Of a stretch of DNA of 64,000 nt, positions 54,666-63,783 are shown one piece after another. This DNA is from Tepidamorphus gemmatus (GTDB lineage Bacteria; Pseudomonadota; Alphaproteobacteria; Rhizobiales; Tepidamorphaceae). The stretch spans positions 62,001-126,000 of the forward strand of contig NZ_SMAK01000008.1 in assembly GCF_004346195.1 (NCBI RefSeq), written 5' to 3'. The notes beneath the pieces were generated by a model that had not been told where the DNA came from, ran no database searches, and was given only the letters and a program-made list of their open reading frames with translations. The position numbers and the translations under genes were made by a program. The stretch's first letter is position 1. Every line of letters begins with the position of its first letter.

Positions 54666-55516
54666 CACGCTGCCTCGCTGCCGGCCTTGAGCTTCGCCAT
54701 CAACGCCGCCGGATCGCCGCTGCCGAGATAGGCCTCGGCGACGCGCGGATCGGCCTGTACCTCGCGCGGCAGGCCACGCGCGATAACCTCGCCGAAATTC
54801 AGCACGACGACATGGTCCGAGATGTCCATCACCATGCCCATGTCGTGCTCGACCATCAGGATGGTGGTGCCCCATTCCTCCTTCACGTCGAGGATGAAGC
54901 GGGCCATGTCCTCGGTCTCCTCGCGGTTCATGCCGGCGACCGGCTCGTCGAGCATGAGGATGCGCGGGCGCATGGCGAGCGCCCGGGCGAGCTCCACCCG
55001 CTTCTGCAGGCCGTAGGACAGCGAGGCGACCGGCATGTGCCGGATATGGGCGATTTCCAGGAAGTCGATGATCCGCCGCTCGATCTCCTCGCGCAGCTCC
55101 ATCTCCTCCCGGCTCGCCCTGCCCCAGTAGAGCAGAGCCTGGAACACGTTGGTCGACATGTGCGCGTGACGACCGAGCTTGATGTTGTCGAGCACCGTCA
55201 TGCCGCGGAACAGCGCGATGTTCTGGAAGGTGCGGGCAAAGCCCAGCTTGGCGCGCTGCGGCGCGTGCATCCGGGTGACGTCGGTCCCGTCGAAGCGGAT
55301 GGTACCGGCCTGCGGGTGGTAGAAGCCGGAGATGCAGTTGAACATCGACGTCTTTCCGGCGCCGTTCGGCCCGATCAGCGCGGTGATCGAGCCTGGCTCC
55401 ACCTCGAACGAGACGTCCCGCAGCGCCTTGAGGCCGCCGAACGACAGCGACACGCCGTCTACCTCTAGGCGCGCCGCGTTGCCGGAGCCGGGATGTGAGG
55501 CGGAGACTGTGCTCAT
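54665..55516 (-). CDS. livG: Branched-chain-type ABC transporter ATPase (LivG)
   Basis: 283 aa. Walker A GPNGAGKTS, FARTFQNIALF, Walker B ILMLDEPVAGMN, VEHDMGMVMDISD. The signature is VASLSYGLQKRVELARAL, i.e. LSYGLQ in place of LSGGQ, which is normal for this LivG subgroup. Start ATG 55516 overlaps the GntR 2 stop by four bases, so regulator and transporter are one transcript. Confidence 0.93.
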   Translation of the reverse strand: MSTVSASHPGSGNAARLEVDGVSLSFGGLKALRDVSFEVEPGSITALIGPNGAGKTSMFNCISGFYHPQAGTIRFDGTDVTRMHAPQRAKLGFARTFQNIALFRGMTVLDNIKLGRHAHMSTNVFQALLYWGRASREEMELREEIERRIIDFLEIAHIRHMPVASLSYGLQKRVELARALAMRPRILMLDEPVAGMNREETEDMARFILDVKEEWGTTILMVEHDMGMVMDISDHVVVLNFGEVIARGLPREVQADPRVAEAYLGSGDPAALMAKLKAGSEAA

Positions 55517-56295
55517 GTGTAGGCTCCGCCGGGGCTGATCAGGTTGGCCATGCGCCCGACCGGTTCGTCGATGTCGCGGCCGGCGCGCTCGAACCCCCTG
55601 CGCCAGTCGGCGACGTGGCGGCGCATCCACAGCCGGGCGGCTTCGGCATCGCGTGCCCTGATTGCGTCTATGATCTCGCGGTGTGCGGCGACCATGCGTC
55701 CCGCGCCTTCCGGTACGCGGCGGCAGACCAGCTCGGTGGTGGGAAAGAACAGCAACGCCGCCGGCTCGCGAGCCAGCTCCAGCACCCGGTTATGCGAGGC
55801 CCGGGCGATCAGCGCATGGAACTCGGTGTCGATTTCCGCGAGCCGGACGGGGTCGGCGATCTCCGCCTCCGACTTGCGGTAGTTGGCCTCCAGCGCATCG
55901 AGATCGGCACAGTCGGCGCGCTCGACGGCGGCCTCGACCGCCGCCAGCTCCAGGGCCATCGCCGTTTCGTGGATCTCGCGGAAGGTCACCTGATCCAGGA
56001 TCATCGCCCGGCTCATCCGGCTCGACAGGCTGCGGTACCGCGGCAGACAGACATGCAGCCTTCGGCCGGACTCGCGCTGCACGAGGCCGCTCTGCTCGAG
56101 CAGCCGGATCCCCTCGCGCACTGTCGACCGGTTGACGCCGAACTGGCGGACGAGCTCGGCCTCCGTGCCGATCTCGTCGCCGGGCTTGAGTCTGCCCGAC
56201 AGGATTTCGCGCTCGATCGCCTCCGCGACCAGCTGGTACGCGGACGGCACCTTGATCCGCGCGAAACGGTCGGCCACCACCCCCGACATCTTCAT
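55513..56295 (-). CDS. GntR/FadR-type regulator 2
   Basis: 260 aa. Winged helix at about 15-85 with FGVNRSTVREGIRLLE (52-67), then FCD domain with TEFHALIARASHNR and HREIIDAIRARD for metal/ligand. Same architecture and near-identical recognition helix as GntR 1 at 46853. Two perfect TTTGTCGGACAAA sites lie upstream, one only 17 bases from the start, so autorepression is likely. First gene of the Liv operon. Ligand probably the imported acid or its CoA ester. Confidence 0.93.
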   Translation of the reverse strand: MKMSGVVADRFARIKVPSAYQLVAEAIEREILSGRLKPGDEIGTEAELVRQFGVNRSTVREGIRLLEQSGLVQRESGRRLHVCLPRYRSLSSRMSRAMILDQVTFREIHETAMALELAAVEAAVERADCADLDALEANYRKSEAEIADPVRLAEIDTEFHALIARASHNRVLELAREPAALLFFPTTELVCRRVPEGAGRMVAAHREIIDAIRARDAEAARLWMRRHVADWRRGFERAGRDIDEPVGRMANLISPGGAYT

Positions 56296-56311
56296 TCTTC
56301 TTGATCTGCCG

Positions 56312-56324
56312 TTTGTCGGACAAA
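56312..56324. promoter_or_regulatory. Operator 1 of GntR 2
   Basis: TTTGTCGGACAAA, perfect 13-base palindrome with a central G, 17 bases upstream of the regulator start. This is the layout expected for FadR/FCD-type GntR operators. Confidence 0.75.
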
Positions 56325-56434
56325 GCCTTGCCCGACCTCTGCAACCGAGTCAATCCCATGCCGGTTTGACGGTCACGGCGGCGTTCAGCCCACACGCAAC
56401 CGCCCAAAGTCTCTTGAGAACGGTTCGTCCGGCC

Positions 56435-56447
56435 TTTGTCGGACAAA
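56435..56447. promoter_or_regulatory. Operator 2 of GntR 2
   Basis: Second identical TTTGTCGGACAAA, 123 bases (about 12 helical turns) from the first, a distance that would allow DNA looping between two bound dimers. Confidence 0.75.
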
Positions 56448-56734
56448 TGTGCGGGGCGGTACTGATGGTGCGCGATGACGTGCAGCAAGGCGGATGGGCT
56501 GCGAGATGCCAGCGGGGCGGAGCCGGCGGCGTGGCGTGGCCCCCGGATTGGCCGACGCGCTGGCCCGCGCGTCGGACGGATGGCCATTCCGGCTTGACGA
56601 CATGGCCGGCCGGTCCGGTCGTCATGACGACGTTGCCGGCGCGGCACCCTTTCGCGGGACCTGTCTCATACCTGCTCAGGTGCCTGCGCTAGGGCAGGGC
56701 GACGGCTCGATCTGCGAGCAGGATCTCCGAGTGA

Positions 56735-56811
56735 TGGCGCGCCCGAAGAGATTCGAACTCCTGACCCCCAGATTCGTAGTCTGGTGCTCTATCCAGCTGA
56801 GCTACGGGCGC
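56735..56811 (-). tRNA. tRNA-Arg (anticodon ACG)
   Basis: 77 bases on the minus strand. 7-base acceptor stem GCGCCCG/CGGGCGC, D-arm GCTCAGCTGGATAGAGC, anticodon stem CCAGA/TCTGG around loop CTACGAA (anticodon ACG), TTCGAAT in the T-loop, and CCA encoded at the end. Cognate for CGU/CGC/CGA after A34 deamination. Confidence 0.97.
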
Positions 56812-56999
56812 CCATCGGCCGACTATGCGGCGCGGATGTGGCTGTCGGCCCATCGGGCCGGCGCGCGACGGATACCTAATCGGATCGGAGACGGATTGCA
56901 AGGGAATCGCGCGGCGCCGATCTCGTCCGGATCGACCCGGGAGGCGTGTGGCCGGATGGTGGCGCCATGGGCATCCCGGGGCAGCCGGAACCGACGCTC

Positions 57000-58538
57000 T
57001 CAAGCGCTCGCCCGGCCGCCGCGACGCGGCTTCAGCTCGACCACGCGGTCGGGGATCTCGATGCGGAAGGTCGCGCCGAGCGTACCTTCGGCCAGCAGGA
57101 TCTCGCCACCATGCGCCTGGACGAGTTCGGCGGCGATGGCAAGGCCGAGGCCGATCCCGTCCGGCCGCACCGAGCCGTGGAACGCCTCGAACAGGTGCCT
57201 GCGCGCCTTGGCGGGGACGCCCGGCCCGGTATCGGCCACCTCGATTGTGACGACGGCACCGTCACGCCGGGCCGACACGCGCACCATGTCGTGCCCGCTC
57301 TCGTCGCCGCGGCTCTCGATCGCCTGGACGGCGTTGCGTGTCAGATTGACGAGAACCCGGAACAGCTGTTCCGGGTCGGCGTCGATCATCAGATCGGCCG
57401 GCACCGCGTTGACGAAGGCAAGCTTGCGGTCGGCGGCCAGTTCCAGCGTATCGCCGACCTCCTCGACCAGCGGCGCGAGCGGCAGCATGCGGCGTTCGGG
57501 CGGCGATTCGCGGGCGCTGCCGTAGCGCAGGGTGTTGGTGCAGAAGTTGACGGCCCGGTCGAGCGTTCGCACGAGCTTCGGCGCGAGCCGCTGGACGAGC
57601 GGATCCTGCACCTCGCCGACCCTGTCGACGACGAGCTGCGCCGAGGCGAGCATGTTGCGCAGGTCATGGTTGATCTTCGAGACTGCCAGTCCGAGTGCCG
57701 CCAGGCGGTTCTTCTGGTTGAGCGTGCCGACGAGCTGGCGCTGCATCCGCGCGAGCTCGCGGCTGGCGATGCCGATCTCGTCGTCGCGGTCCAAAGGCTG
57801 GATGATCCGCGTCGGATCCTCGGGGGCTTCAGCGAAGGCCACCATGGCCGCTGTCAGCTGGCGCATCGGCCGCACCAGCAGCCGGTGCAGCGTCAGGTAG
57901 ACGAGGGCGGCGGTGAACACCGAAATGAGGATCGACAGGGTGAGGATGTTGATCGAATAGGTCAGCATCGCCCGGCGCAGCGGCTTCTCGTCCATCACGA
58001 TCTCGATGAATTCGCCGCCCGCCGGCGCCTCGCCGACGACCCGGATCGTGCGCCCGTCGTGCGCAGCCAGCGTTTCGAACGCTGCCCGGATTTCCTCCGG
58101 AATCCTCATCTCGCGCAGATCGTAGCTTGCCTCGACGGTCGGTGGCATGTCCGAGATCGCTAGCAGCCGCCGGGTACCGCTGCGCTTGTGGGCAACGGTA
58201 TAGGCCCCCACCTGTCGCAACAGCTCGAGCTCCAGCTCCTTCGGTACCATGTTGTCGGGAGCTGCCTCGAGCACCAGCGCTGCCGTCTGCGCGGCACTGA
58301 GCCGGTCCTTCAGCCAGCCGCGCCGGAAATTGGCGATCGACGGCACGTAGATCAGCACCTCGCAGATCATCACGAACAGGATCGTGAGCACGAGGAGCTT
58401 GCCCGACAGGCCGATGCCGCGCCTGCGGGTCGACGGGGTCTCGTCTGTCACCGACGTGTCGGGCACGTGTGTCCGGTCTGCCTTGCCCCGTTCCGTCCTG
58501 CTCTCCCGGCGGCTGCCTGTCGTCGCCGATTCAGCCAA
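57000..58538 (-). CDS. Sensor histidine kinase, orphan
   Basis: 512 aa. Disordered N-tail (1-45), helix 1 at about 46-68, a sensor region of about 120 residues, helix 2 at about 195-216, a HAMP-like linker with PMRQLTAAMVAFAE, then phospho-acceptor helix SKINHDLRNMLASAQLV (H291) and an ATPase domain with N-box LVNLTRNAVQAIE, DTGPGVP (G1) and GIGLGLAIAAELVQAHGG (G2). No response regulator is nearby. The proposed TTG start at 58538 overlaps the oxidoreductase stop by eight bases and lacks a clear ribosome site; a GTG near residue 25 is possible. Confidence 0.88.
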   Translation of the reverse strand: MAESATTGSRRESRTERGKADRTHVPDTSVTDETPSTRRRGIGLSGKLLVLTILFVMICEVLIYVPSIANFRRGWLKDRLSAAQTAALVLEAAPDNMVPKELELELLRQVGAYTVAHKRSGTRRLLAISDMPPTVEASYDLREMRIPEEIRAAFETLAAHDGRTIRVVGEAPAGGEFIEIVMDEKPLRRAMLTYSINILTLSILISVFTAALVYLTLHRLLVRPMRQLTAAMVAFAEAPEDPTRIIQPLDRDDEIGIASRELARMQRQLVGTLNQKNRLAALGLAVSKINHDLRNMLASAQLVVDRVGEVQDPLVQRLAPKLVRTLDRAVNFCTNTLRYGSARESPPERRMLPLAPLVEEVGDTLELAADRKLAFVNAVPADLMIDADPEQLFRVLVNLTRNAVQAIESRGDESGHDMVRVSARRDGAVVTIEVADTGPGVPAKARRHLFEAFHGSVRPDGIGLGLAIAAELVQAHGGEILLAEGTLGATFRIEIPDRVVELKPRRGGRASA

Positions 58539-59952
58539 GCCGGCGCAACAGTGCGATGATGCGCCGCACCCACGGGCTCGTCAAACGTGGTCGGTAGAAC
58601 TCGAGCGCGGCACGCCGCCCGATCTCGGTCAGGGTCGGGTAGGGCGACGCCAGACCGGCCATGGCCTTGAGGTCTAGTCCCTGCTGCAGCGCCAGGACCC
58701 AGGGCTGGATGATCTCTCCGGCGTTCTCGCCGCAGATGCCGACCCCGAGGATCCTGCCGTTCGGTGCGGCGATCACCTTGATGTGCCCCTCGGTGTGCCG
58801 CTCCGCCCGCGCGCGGTCGTTCTCGGCATAGGGCCAGCGCACGACCCTTATCGTGCGGCGGCGCCGGCGCGCCTCGGCCTCGGTGAGACCGACCTGCGCC
58901 AGTTCCGGATCGCAATAGGTAACGCGCGGCAGGGAGCCGTAATCCGTCTTCGCGCCAAGCCGGAACAGGATGTTGCGGATGACGATCCCGGCCTGGTAGC
59001 TGGCGACGTGGGTGAACCGCGGCCCGTCGATGACGTCTCCGAGGGCATAGACGCGGCGGTTGGTGGTTCGCAGCTTGCTGTTGACCTTGATGCCCGCCGG
59101 GCCGGCGATGATGCCCGCTGCGTCCAGGGCAAGTCCGTCGGTCACGGGCTGGCGACCGGCGGCGATCAACAGGTCCGAGCCGTCGACCGTCACCTCGGTG
59201 TCCGCGCCTGCGAGGATCACCCGGACTCCGCTGCGGCGCGGCTCGACCCGCCGAATCGCCATGCCGGTGCGCAGGCTGACGCCCTCCCGCCGCAGCCGTT
59301 CCAGCACCACCGCGACAAGCTCGGGATCCTCGTGGCCGAGCGGTGTTCCGGCCTCGATCACGGTGACCTCGCTGCCGAGCCGACGCATCGCCTGGGCGAT
59401 CTCCAGACCGATCGGGCCGGCGCCGACGACAATCAGATGGACGGGCTTGCGGGTGATCGAGAAGATTGTCTCGTTGGTGTGGTAATCGACCGTCGCGAGG
59501 CCGGGAATCGCCGGAATGGCCGGCCGCGAGCCGGTTGCCACCACGAACCGCCGTGCCCTGATGCGTGTCTCGCCGGCGACGACGGTGGACCGGTCGAGGA
59601 ACCGCGCTTCGGCCTTGATCACGGTGACACCCATGGCACGGAAGCGCGCCTCGGAGTCGGTCGGGCCGATCCCCGCGATCACCCCGCGCAGGTGATTGTT
59701 CACCCTGCGGAAGTTGAGCTGCGGCTCGACCGCGGTGATACCGAAAGCCGTCGCCTCGCGCATCTCCTGCGCGCGTCGGCCGGCAGCGATCAGCGCCTTC
59801 GACGGCACGCAACCGACATTCAGGCAGTCGCCGCCCATCGCACCGCGTTCGACCAGCACCACCGGAACGCCGAAGGCGGCCGCTGCTGCGGCGACAGACA
59901 GGCCGGCAGCGCCGGCGCCGATGACGCAGATGTCGGGTGTGAGTTCGTTCAA
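58531..59952 (-). CDS. Pyridine nucleotide-disulfide oxidoreductase (mercuric-reductase-like)
   Basis: 473 aa. FAD motif DICVIGAGAAGLSVAAAAAAFG, redox cysteines GGDCLNVGCVPSK (C43, C48), NAD motif VVGAGPIGLEIAQAM, ALGDVIDGPRFTH. The C-terminal active-site segment reads YPTLTE where classical members have HPTLSE, so the usual catalytic His is Tyr; this change is common in relatives beside TVP38 proteins. Substrate is unlikely to be mercury (no metal-binding N-domain or C-terminal cysteine pair). Start TTG 59952 with GAGGG seven bases upstream; ATG 59988 is an alternative inside the upstream gene. Confidence 0.88.
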   Translation of the reverse strand: MNELTPDICVIGAGAAGLSVAAAAAAFGVPVVLVERGAMGGDCLNVGCVPSKALIAAGRRAQEMREATAFGITAVEPQLNFRRVNNHLRGVIAGIGPTDSEARFRAMGVTVIKAEARFLDRSTVVAGETRIRARRFVVATGSRPAIPAIPGLATVDYHTNETIFSITRKPVHLIVVGAGPIGLEIAQAMRRLGSEVTVIEAGTPLGHEDPELVAVVLERLRREGVSLRTGMAIRRVEPRRSGVRVILAGADTEVTVDGSDLLIAAGRQPVTDGLALDAAGIIAGPAGIKVNSKLRTTNRRVYALGDVIDGPRFTHVASYQAGIVIRNILFRLGAKTDYGSLPRVTYCDPELAQVGLTEAEARRRRRTIRVVRWPYAENDRARAERHTEGHIKVIAAPNGRILGVGICGENAGEIIQPWVLALQQGLDLKAMAGLASPYPTLTEIGRRAALEFYRPRLTSPWVRRIIALLRRLG

Positions 59953-59977
59953 GATCCTGCCCTCAGCCTGATGTCGA

Positions 59978-60919
59978 TCAGGATCGGCCATCTGCGCCGG
60001 GTCTGCGCCACGGCCCCTTCTGGGCCACCACGGGCAGGAGTGCAAGCAGGCCCAGCACGAATAGCGCCGCGACCAGTTCCGGCGTCACCAGCGAGCCGGG
60101 GCTGAACGAAAGACTGCACGTGGCGGTCGGACCTGCGCCTGCCGCACGCGCGGCGGCAAGGCACACCTCGTAGGCCTCCCGCTGGGCCGCCAGCACGCCG
60201 TGCAGCCCCTCGCCGGCGAAGGCGAAGGCGAAGGTGCCCGGCATGATGCCGACCAGCGTCGCCACGACATAGGTCGACAGCCGCACGCCAAGCAGGGCGG
60301 GTGCGATGTTCACCAGCCAGAACGGGAAGATCGGAACGAGTCGCAGGAACAGGAGGTAGCTCAGCGCATTGGTCCGGAAACCACGGGCCAGCCCCGCAAG
60401 ACGCGGCCCTGCCGCGCGGGCGACAACCTCGCCGAGCGAGGATCTGGCGATGAGGAAGATTGCTGTCGCTCCGATGGTCGCCGCAAGCACCGTGACGGCG
60501 CCGCCGATGAGCCAGCCGAACAGGAAGCCGCCGGCGAGCGTCAGCACTAGGCCGCCGGGCAGCGACAGCGCGACCAGGCCGACATAGGCGAGGGCGTAGC
60601 CGGCCAGGGCCAGAGCATAGTTGTCCGAGACGAGCCCGCGCAGGGTCGCCTCATGGACAAGCAGGTTCTCGAGGGTCAGATGCCGATGCCAACCCTGCCA
60701 GACGGCGAGCGCGGCAACGACAACGACACCTGCGAGCGGCAGCCAGCGCCGGGCCATCCGCGCGGTCGCGACCGCCGGCCCGGCGGCGAAACCGTCGAGC
60801 GTCGCTGCAGGGTCCTGTTCGGGCGGGCGATCCACCTTGTCGCGGCTTTGCATGGGCACCGGTCCGGGCTGCCTGCCGGGGCGGGAATTGGCGATGGGCA
60901 TCGGGCTCGCAGCGCTCAC
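59978..60919 (-). CDS. TVP38/TMEM64 (DedA-like) membrane protein
   Basis: 313 aa, about six helices. LSLPGGLVLTLAGGFLFGWLIGGAVTVLAATIGATAIFLIARSSLGE is the conserved TVP38 core, followed by FLRLVPIFPFWLVNIAPALLGV. These proteins are linked to lipid scrambling or membrane homeostasis. A disulfide oxidoreductase with this pairing follows directly. The first 55 residues are poorly conserved and start with GTG 60919; ATG 60898 or 60853 are possible starts. Confidence 0.88.
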   Translation of the reverse strand: MSAASPMPIANSRPGRQPGPVPMQSRDKVDRPPEQDPAATLDGFAAGPAVATARMARRWLPLAGVVVVAALAVWQGWHRHLTLENLLVHEATLRGLVSDNYALALAGYALAYVGLVALSLPGGLVLTLAGGFLFGWLIGGAVTVLAATIGATAIFLIARSSLGEVVARAAGPRLAGLARGFRTNALSYLLFLRLVPIFPFWLVNIAPALLGVRLSTYVVATLVGIMPGTFAFAFAGEGLHGVLAAQREAYEVCLAAARAAGAGPTATCSLSFSPGSLVTPELVAALFVLGLLALLPVVAQKGPWRRPGADGRS

Positions 60920-61196
60920 CTTTAGCGTGATCAGACATTCACGCCGAGCCTCCCATGATGGAAGCGCCTGCGAGCTGTCTCACCGGGAAGTGAAGCTGCG
61001 TGGCCTGCCGTGATCAGCATCACCGGTGCCGAGTCGCGTTGACTTGTCCGCGGCCTCTCTCGTATAAGCCCGCTCGACTTGGCGTCGCCCGCGAGCGCCG
61101 GGAGGAGCGGGATTCGTCCGGCCTTTCCATCCATCAGGAAGATGCTCTGGGCGAGCGTGATGCTCACCGAACCAGCCGAAACTCCGGAGTACGGAC
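60920..61196. promoter_or_regulatory. rpmH operon promoter region with sigma-70 promoter
   Basis: 277-base region between the divergent TVP38 and rpmH genes. TTGACT at 61039-61044 and TATAAG at 61063-61068 are 18 bases apart, a good housekeeping promoter giving a start near 61075 and a leader of about 120 bases before rpmH. I saw no T-box or other riboswitch. Confidence 0.7.
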
Positions 61197-61331
61197 GTGA
61201 AACGGACCTACCAACCCTCGAAGCTCGTGCGCAAGCGCCGGCACGGCTTTCGTGCGCGGATGGCGACGACCGGCGGCCGCAAGGTGATCGCCCGGCGCCG
61301 CGCGCGCGGACGCAAGCGTCTGTCGGCCTGA
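61197..61331 (+). CDS. rpmH: Ribosomal protein bL34
   Basis: 44 aa. Reads [18 protein letters not shown] and continues [20 protein letters not shown] then RKRLSA, a complete L34. Start is GTG at 61197. It binds 23S rRNA and lies directly before rnpA as in nearly all bacteria. Confidence 0.99.
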   Translation: MKRTYQPSKLVRKRRHGFRARMATTGGRKVIARRRARGRKRLSA

Positions 61332-61354
61332 CGACGTCCGACCCGGCGGGCCCG

Positions 61355-61762
61355 ATGTCGGCCGGTCCCGGACCGGTGCCGGCCTGCCCGAAGGTTTCCG
61401 GATCGGGGCGGATCAAGCGGCGGGCCGATTTTCTGGCCGTGCGCGACGGCCTCAAGGCTCCGGCCCGCTCGCTGGTCTTGCAGGCGCGGCAGCGCGGCGA
61501 CGGCGGTGCCGCACGGTTCGGCTTCACGGTCAGTCGGAAGGTCGGCAATGCCGTCGAGCGCAACCGTGTACGGCGCCGGCTGCGCGAGGCGGTGAGGCTG
61601 CATGGCGACAGCCTCGCCTGTTGCGGCTTCGACTATGTGCTGATCGGGCGCCGCGCTGCGCTGGAGCTGCCATTCGCCACGATCGTCGGCGATCTTGAGG
61701 GCGCGCTCCGACGCATCCACCGGACGCCCCCGAAACCGAGCCTGGACCGAGCCCATGGGTGA
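61355..61762 (+). CDS. rnpA: Ribonuclease P protein component
   Basis: 135 aa. GRIKRRADFLAVRDG near the start and the RNR motif FTVSRKVGNAVERNRVRRRLREAVR bind the RNase P RNA and tRNA leader. ATG 61355 is preceded only by a weak site (GGCGGG); the open frame upstream covers rpmH and is not real. The last eight bases overlap yidC. Confidence 0.96.
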   Translation: MSAGPGPVPACPKVSGSGRIKRRADFLAVRDGLKAPARSLVLQARQRGDGGAARFGFTVSRKVGNAVERNRVRRRLREAVRLHGDSLACCGFDYVLIGRRAALELPFATIVGDLEGALRRIHRTPPKPSLDRAHG

Positions 61763-63749
61763 CAACAGGAACTATATCCTGGCAATTGCACTGTCGCTGG
61801 TGATCCTGATCGCCTGGCAGTATTTCTACGCCATTCCCCAGATGGAACGGCAGCAGGCCCTGGAGCAGGCCCGCCAGCAGCAGGCGGTGCAGATGCAGTC
61901 GGGTCAGGCCCAGTCGGGCGATTCGCTGCGGCCGGGTTCGGACGGATCGACCTCGCCGGCCACCACCGCTCCCGGCTCGGTCAGCATCCCGGCGACCGGC
62001 ACGGAACCTGCCACGGCCACCACCCGCGAGGCCGCACTGGCCCAGAGTGCGCGCATCGCCATCGACAATCCGCTGGTCCGTGGCTCGATCTCGCTGCGCG
62101 GCGGCCGCATCGACGACGTGGTGCTGAAGGATTACCGGGTGACGGTGAAGCCGGACAGCCCGAACATCGTGCTCCTGTCCCCGTCCGGCAGCCCTGACCC
62201 CTACTATGTCGAATATGGCTGGGTGGCTGAAACGCCGGGAGTCGAGGTGCCGGGTCCGCAGACGGTCTGGACCGCTCCCGAGGGCGCCCGCCTGACGCCC
62301 GACACGCCGCTGACCCTGACCTGGACCAGCGATCAGGGGCTGGAATTCACCCGCCAGATCGCGATCGACGCGAATTACATGTTCACCGTGACGGACTCGG
62401 TCCGCAATACGGGCGATACGGCCGTCTCGCTGTTGCCCTATGGCCTCGTGTCGCGCCACGGAATGCCGCATGTCGCGGGCTTCTACATCCTGCATGAGGG
62501 CCTGATCGGTGTCCTGGGCCAGCATGGCCTTCAGGAGATCGACTACAGCGACCTCGATGACGGTCCGCAGCGTTTCACCGCGACCGGCGGCTGGCTCGGC
62601 ATCACCGACAAGTACTGGGCCGCGGTGCTGGTGCCCGACCAGAAGGATTCCTACGAGGCACGGTTCATCTCCGGCTCCGTCAACGGCAAGCAGACCTTCC
62701 AGGCGGATTTCCTGCGCACGGCGATGTCTGTTGCGCCGGGGGCCACCGCCGAGACCACCAGCTACCTCTTTGCGGGCGCCAAGCGTGTCGATCTGATCGA
62801 CGGCTACGAGACCGCGCTCGGCATCGACAGGTTCGAACTGCTGATCGACTGGGGCTGGTTCTATTTCCTGACCAAACCGCTGTTCTTCGTCATCGACTAC
62901 TTCTACCAGCTCGTCGGCAATTTCGGCGTCGCCATCCTGATCACCACCATCCTCGTCAAGCTGTTCTTCTTCCCGCTCGCCAACAAGTCCTACATCTCGA
63001 TGAGCCGGATGAAGCTCGTCCAGCCGCAGATGCTCGAGATCCGCGAGCGCTACAAGGACGACAAGATGAAGCAGCAGCAGGCGATGATGGAGCTGTACAG
63101 GAAGGAGAAGATCAATCCCCTGTCCGGATGCCTGCCGATCCTGCTGCAGATTCCGGTCTTTTTCGCGCTCTACAAGGTGCTGTTCGTCACCATAGAGATG
63201 CGCCACGCGCCGTTCTTCGGCTGGATCCAGGACCTATCGGCACCCGACCCGACCACGATCTTCAACCTGTTCGGGCTGATCCCCTGGGATCCGCCGTCCT
63301 TCCTGATGATAGGTGTCTGGCCGCTGATCATGGGCTTCACCATGTGGATCCAGATGCGGCTCAACCCGCCGCCGCCCGATCCCACTCAGGCGATGATCTT
63401 CAACTGGATGCCGGTGGTCTTCACCTTCATGCTCGCCTCCTTCCCGGCCGGCCTGGTGATCTACTGGGCCTGGAACAACACGCTGTCGGTGCTCCAGCAG
63501 TACGTGATCATGCGTCGCCAGGGCGTGAAGCCGGACCTGTTCGGCAATGTGGTGGCGACCTTCAGCGCCAGGAAGCGCGCCGAGATCGCCAAACGCGAGG
63601 CCGATCTGGCCAGGCAAGAGGCCGAAAGGCGCAAGGCGGCCCAGAAGGCGAAGTTCGCCGACGAGGACGCCGACAAGCCCGACCAGCAGCAGAAGCGGCG
63701 CAGGAAGCCCAAGTCGGGCAAGCCGGCGAGTTCCGAGGCGGGCGAGTAG
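61755..63749 (+). CDS. yidC: Membrane protein insertase YidC
   Basis: 664 aa. N-terminal signal-anchor helix ([19 protein letters not shown]), a Gln/Ser/Thr-rich linker, the periplasmic P1 domain (about 90-350), then the insertase core of five helices with [24 protein letters not shown] and [20 protein letters not shown]; charged C-terminal tail ([13 protein letters not shown]) that contacts ribosomes. The start overlaps rnpA by eight bases; no yidD lies between them. Confidence 0.98.
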   Translation: MGDNRNYILAIALSLVILIAWQYFYAIPQMERQQALEQARQQQAVQMQSGQAQSGDSLRPGSDGSTSPATTAPGSVSIPATGTEPATATTREAALAQSARIAIDNPLVRGSISLRGGRIDDVVLKDYRVTVKPDSPNIVLLSPSGSPDPYYVEYGWVAETPGVEVPGPQTVWTAPEGARLTPDTPLTLTWTSDQGLEFTRQIAIDANYMFTVTDSVRNTGDTAVSLLPYGLVSRHGMPHVAGFYILHEGLIGVLGQHGLQEIDYSDLDDGPQRFTATGGWLGITDKYWAAVLVPDQKDSYEARFISGSVNGKQTFQADFLRTAMSVAPGATAETTSYLFAGAKRVDLIDGYETALGIDRFELLIDWGWFYFLTKPLFFVIDYFYQLVGNFGVAILITTILVKLFFFPLANKSYISMSRMKLVQPQMLEIRERYKDDKMKQQQAMMELYRKEKINPLSGCLPILLQIPVFFALYKVLFVTIEMRHAPFFGWIQDLSAPDPTTIFNLFGLIPWDPPSFLMIGVWPLIMGFTMWIQMRLNPPPPDPTQAMIFNWMPVVFTFMLASFPAGLVIYWAWNNTLSVLQQYVIMRRQGVKPDLFGNVVATFSARKRAEIAKREADLARQEAERRKAAQKAKFADEDADKPDQQQKRRRKPKSGKPASSEAGE

Positions 63750-63783
63750 TCGCCCGTCGGCTGGTGAGCGCGGCAGCCCCGAC

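Larger units (their letters stand above)
56296..56734. other. Intergenic region between GntR 2 and tRNA-Arg
   Basis: 439 bases without a gene. The two operators above occupy its left part. The rest (about 56450-56730) shows only a small hairpin, GCTCG-N5-CGAGC at 56705-56719, just past the tRNA 3' end; I see nothing else. Confidence 0.5.

Noticed and set aside
58531-59952. Mercury resistance (merA)
   Set aside because: No N-terminal metal domain, no C-terminal cysteine pair and no other mer genes.
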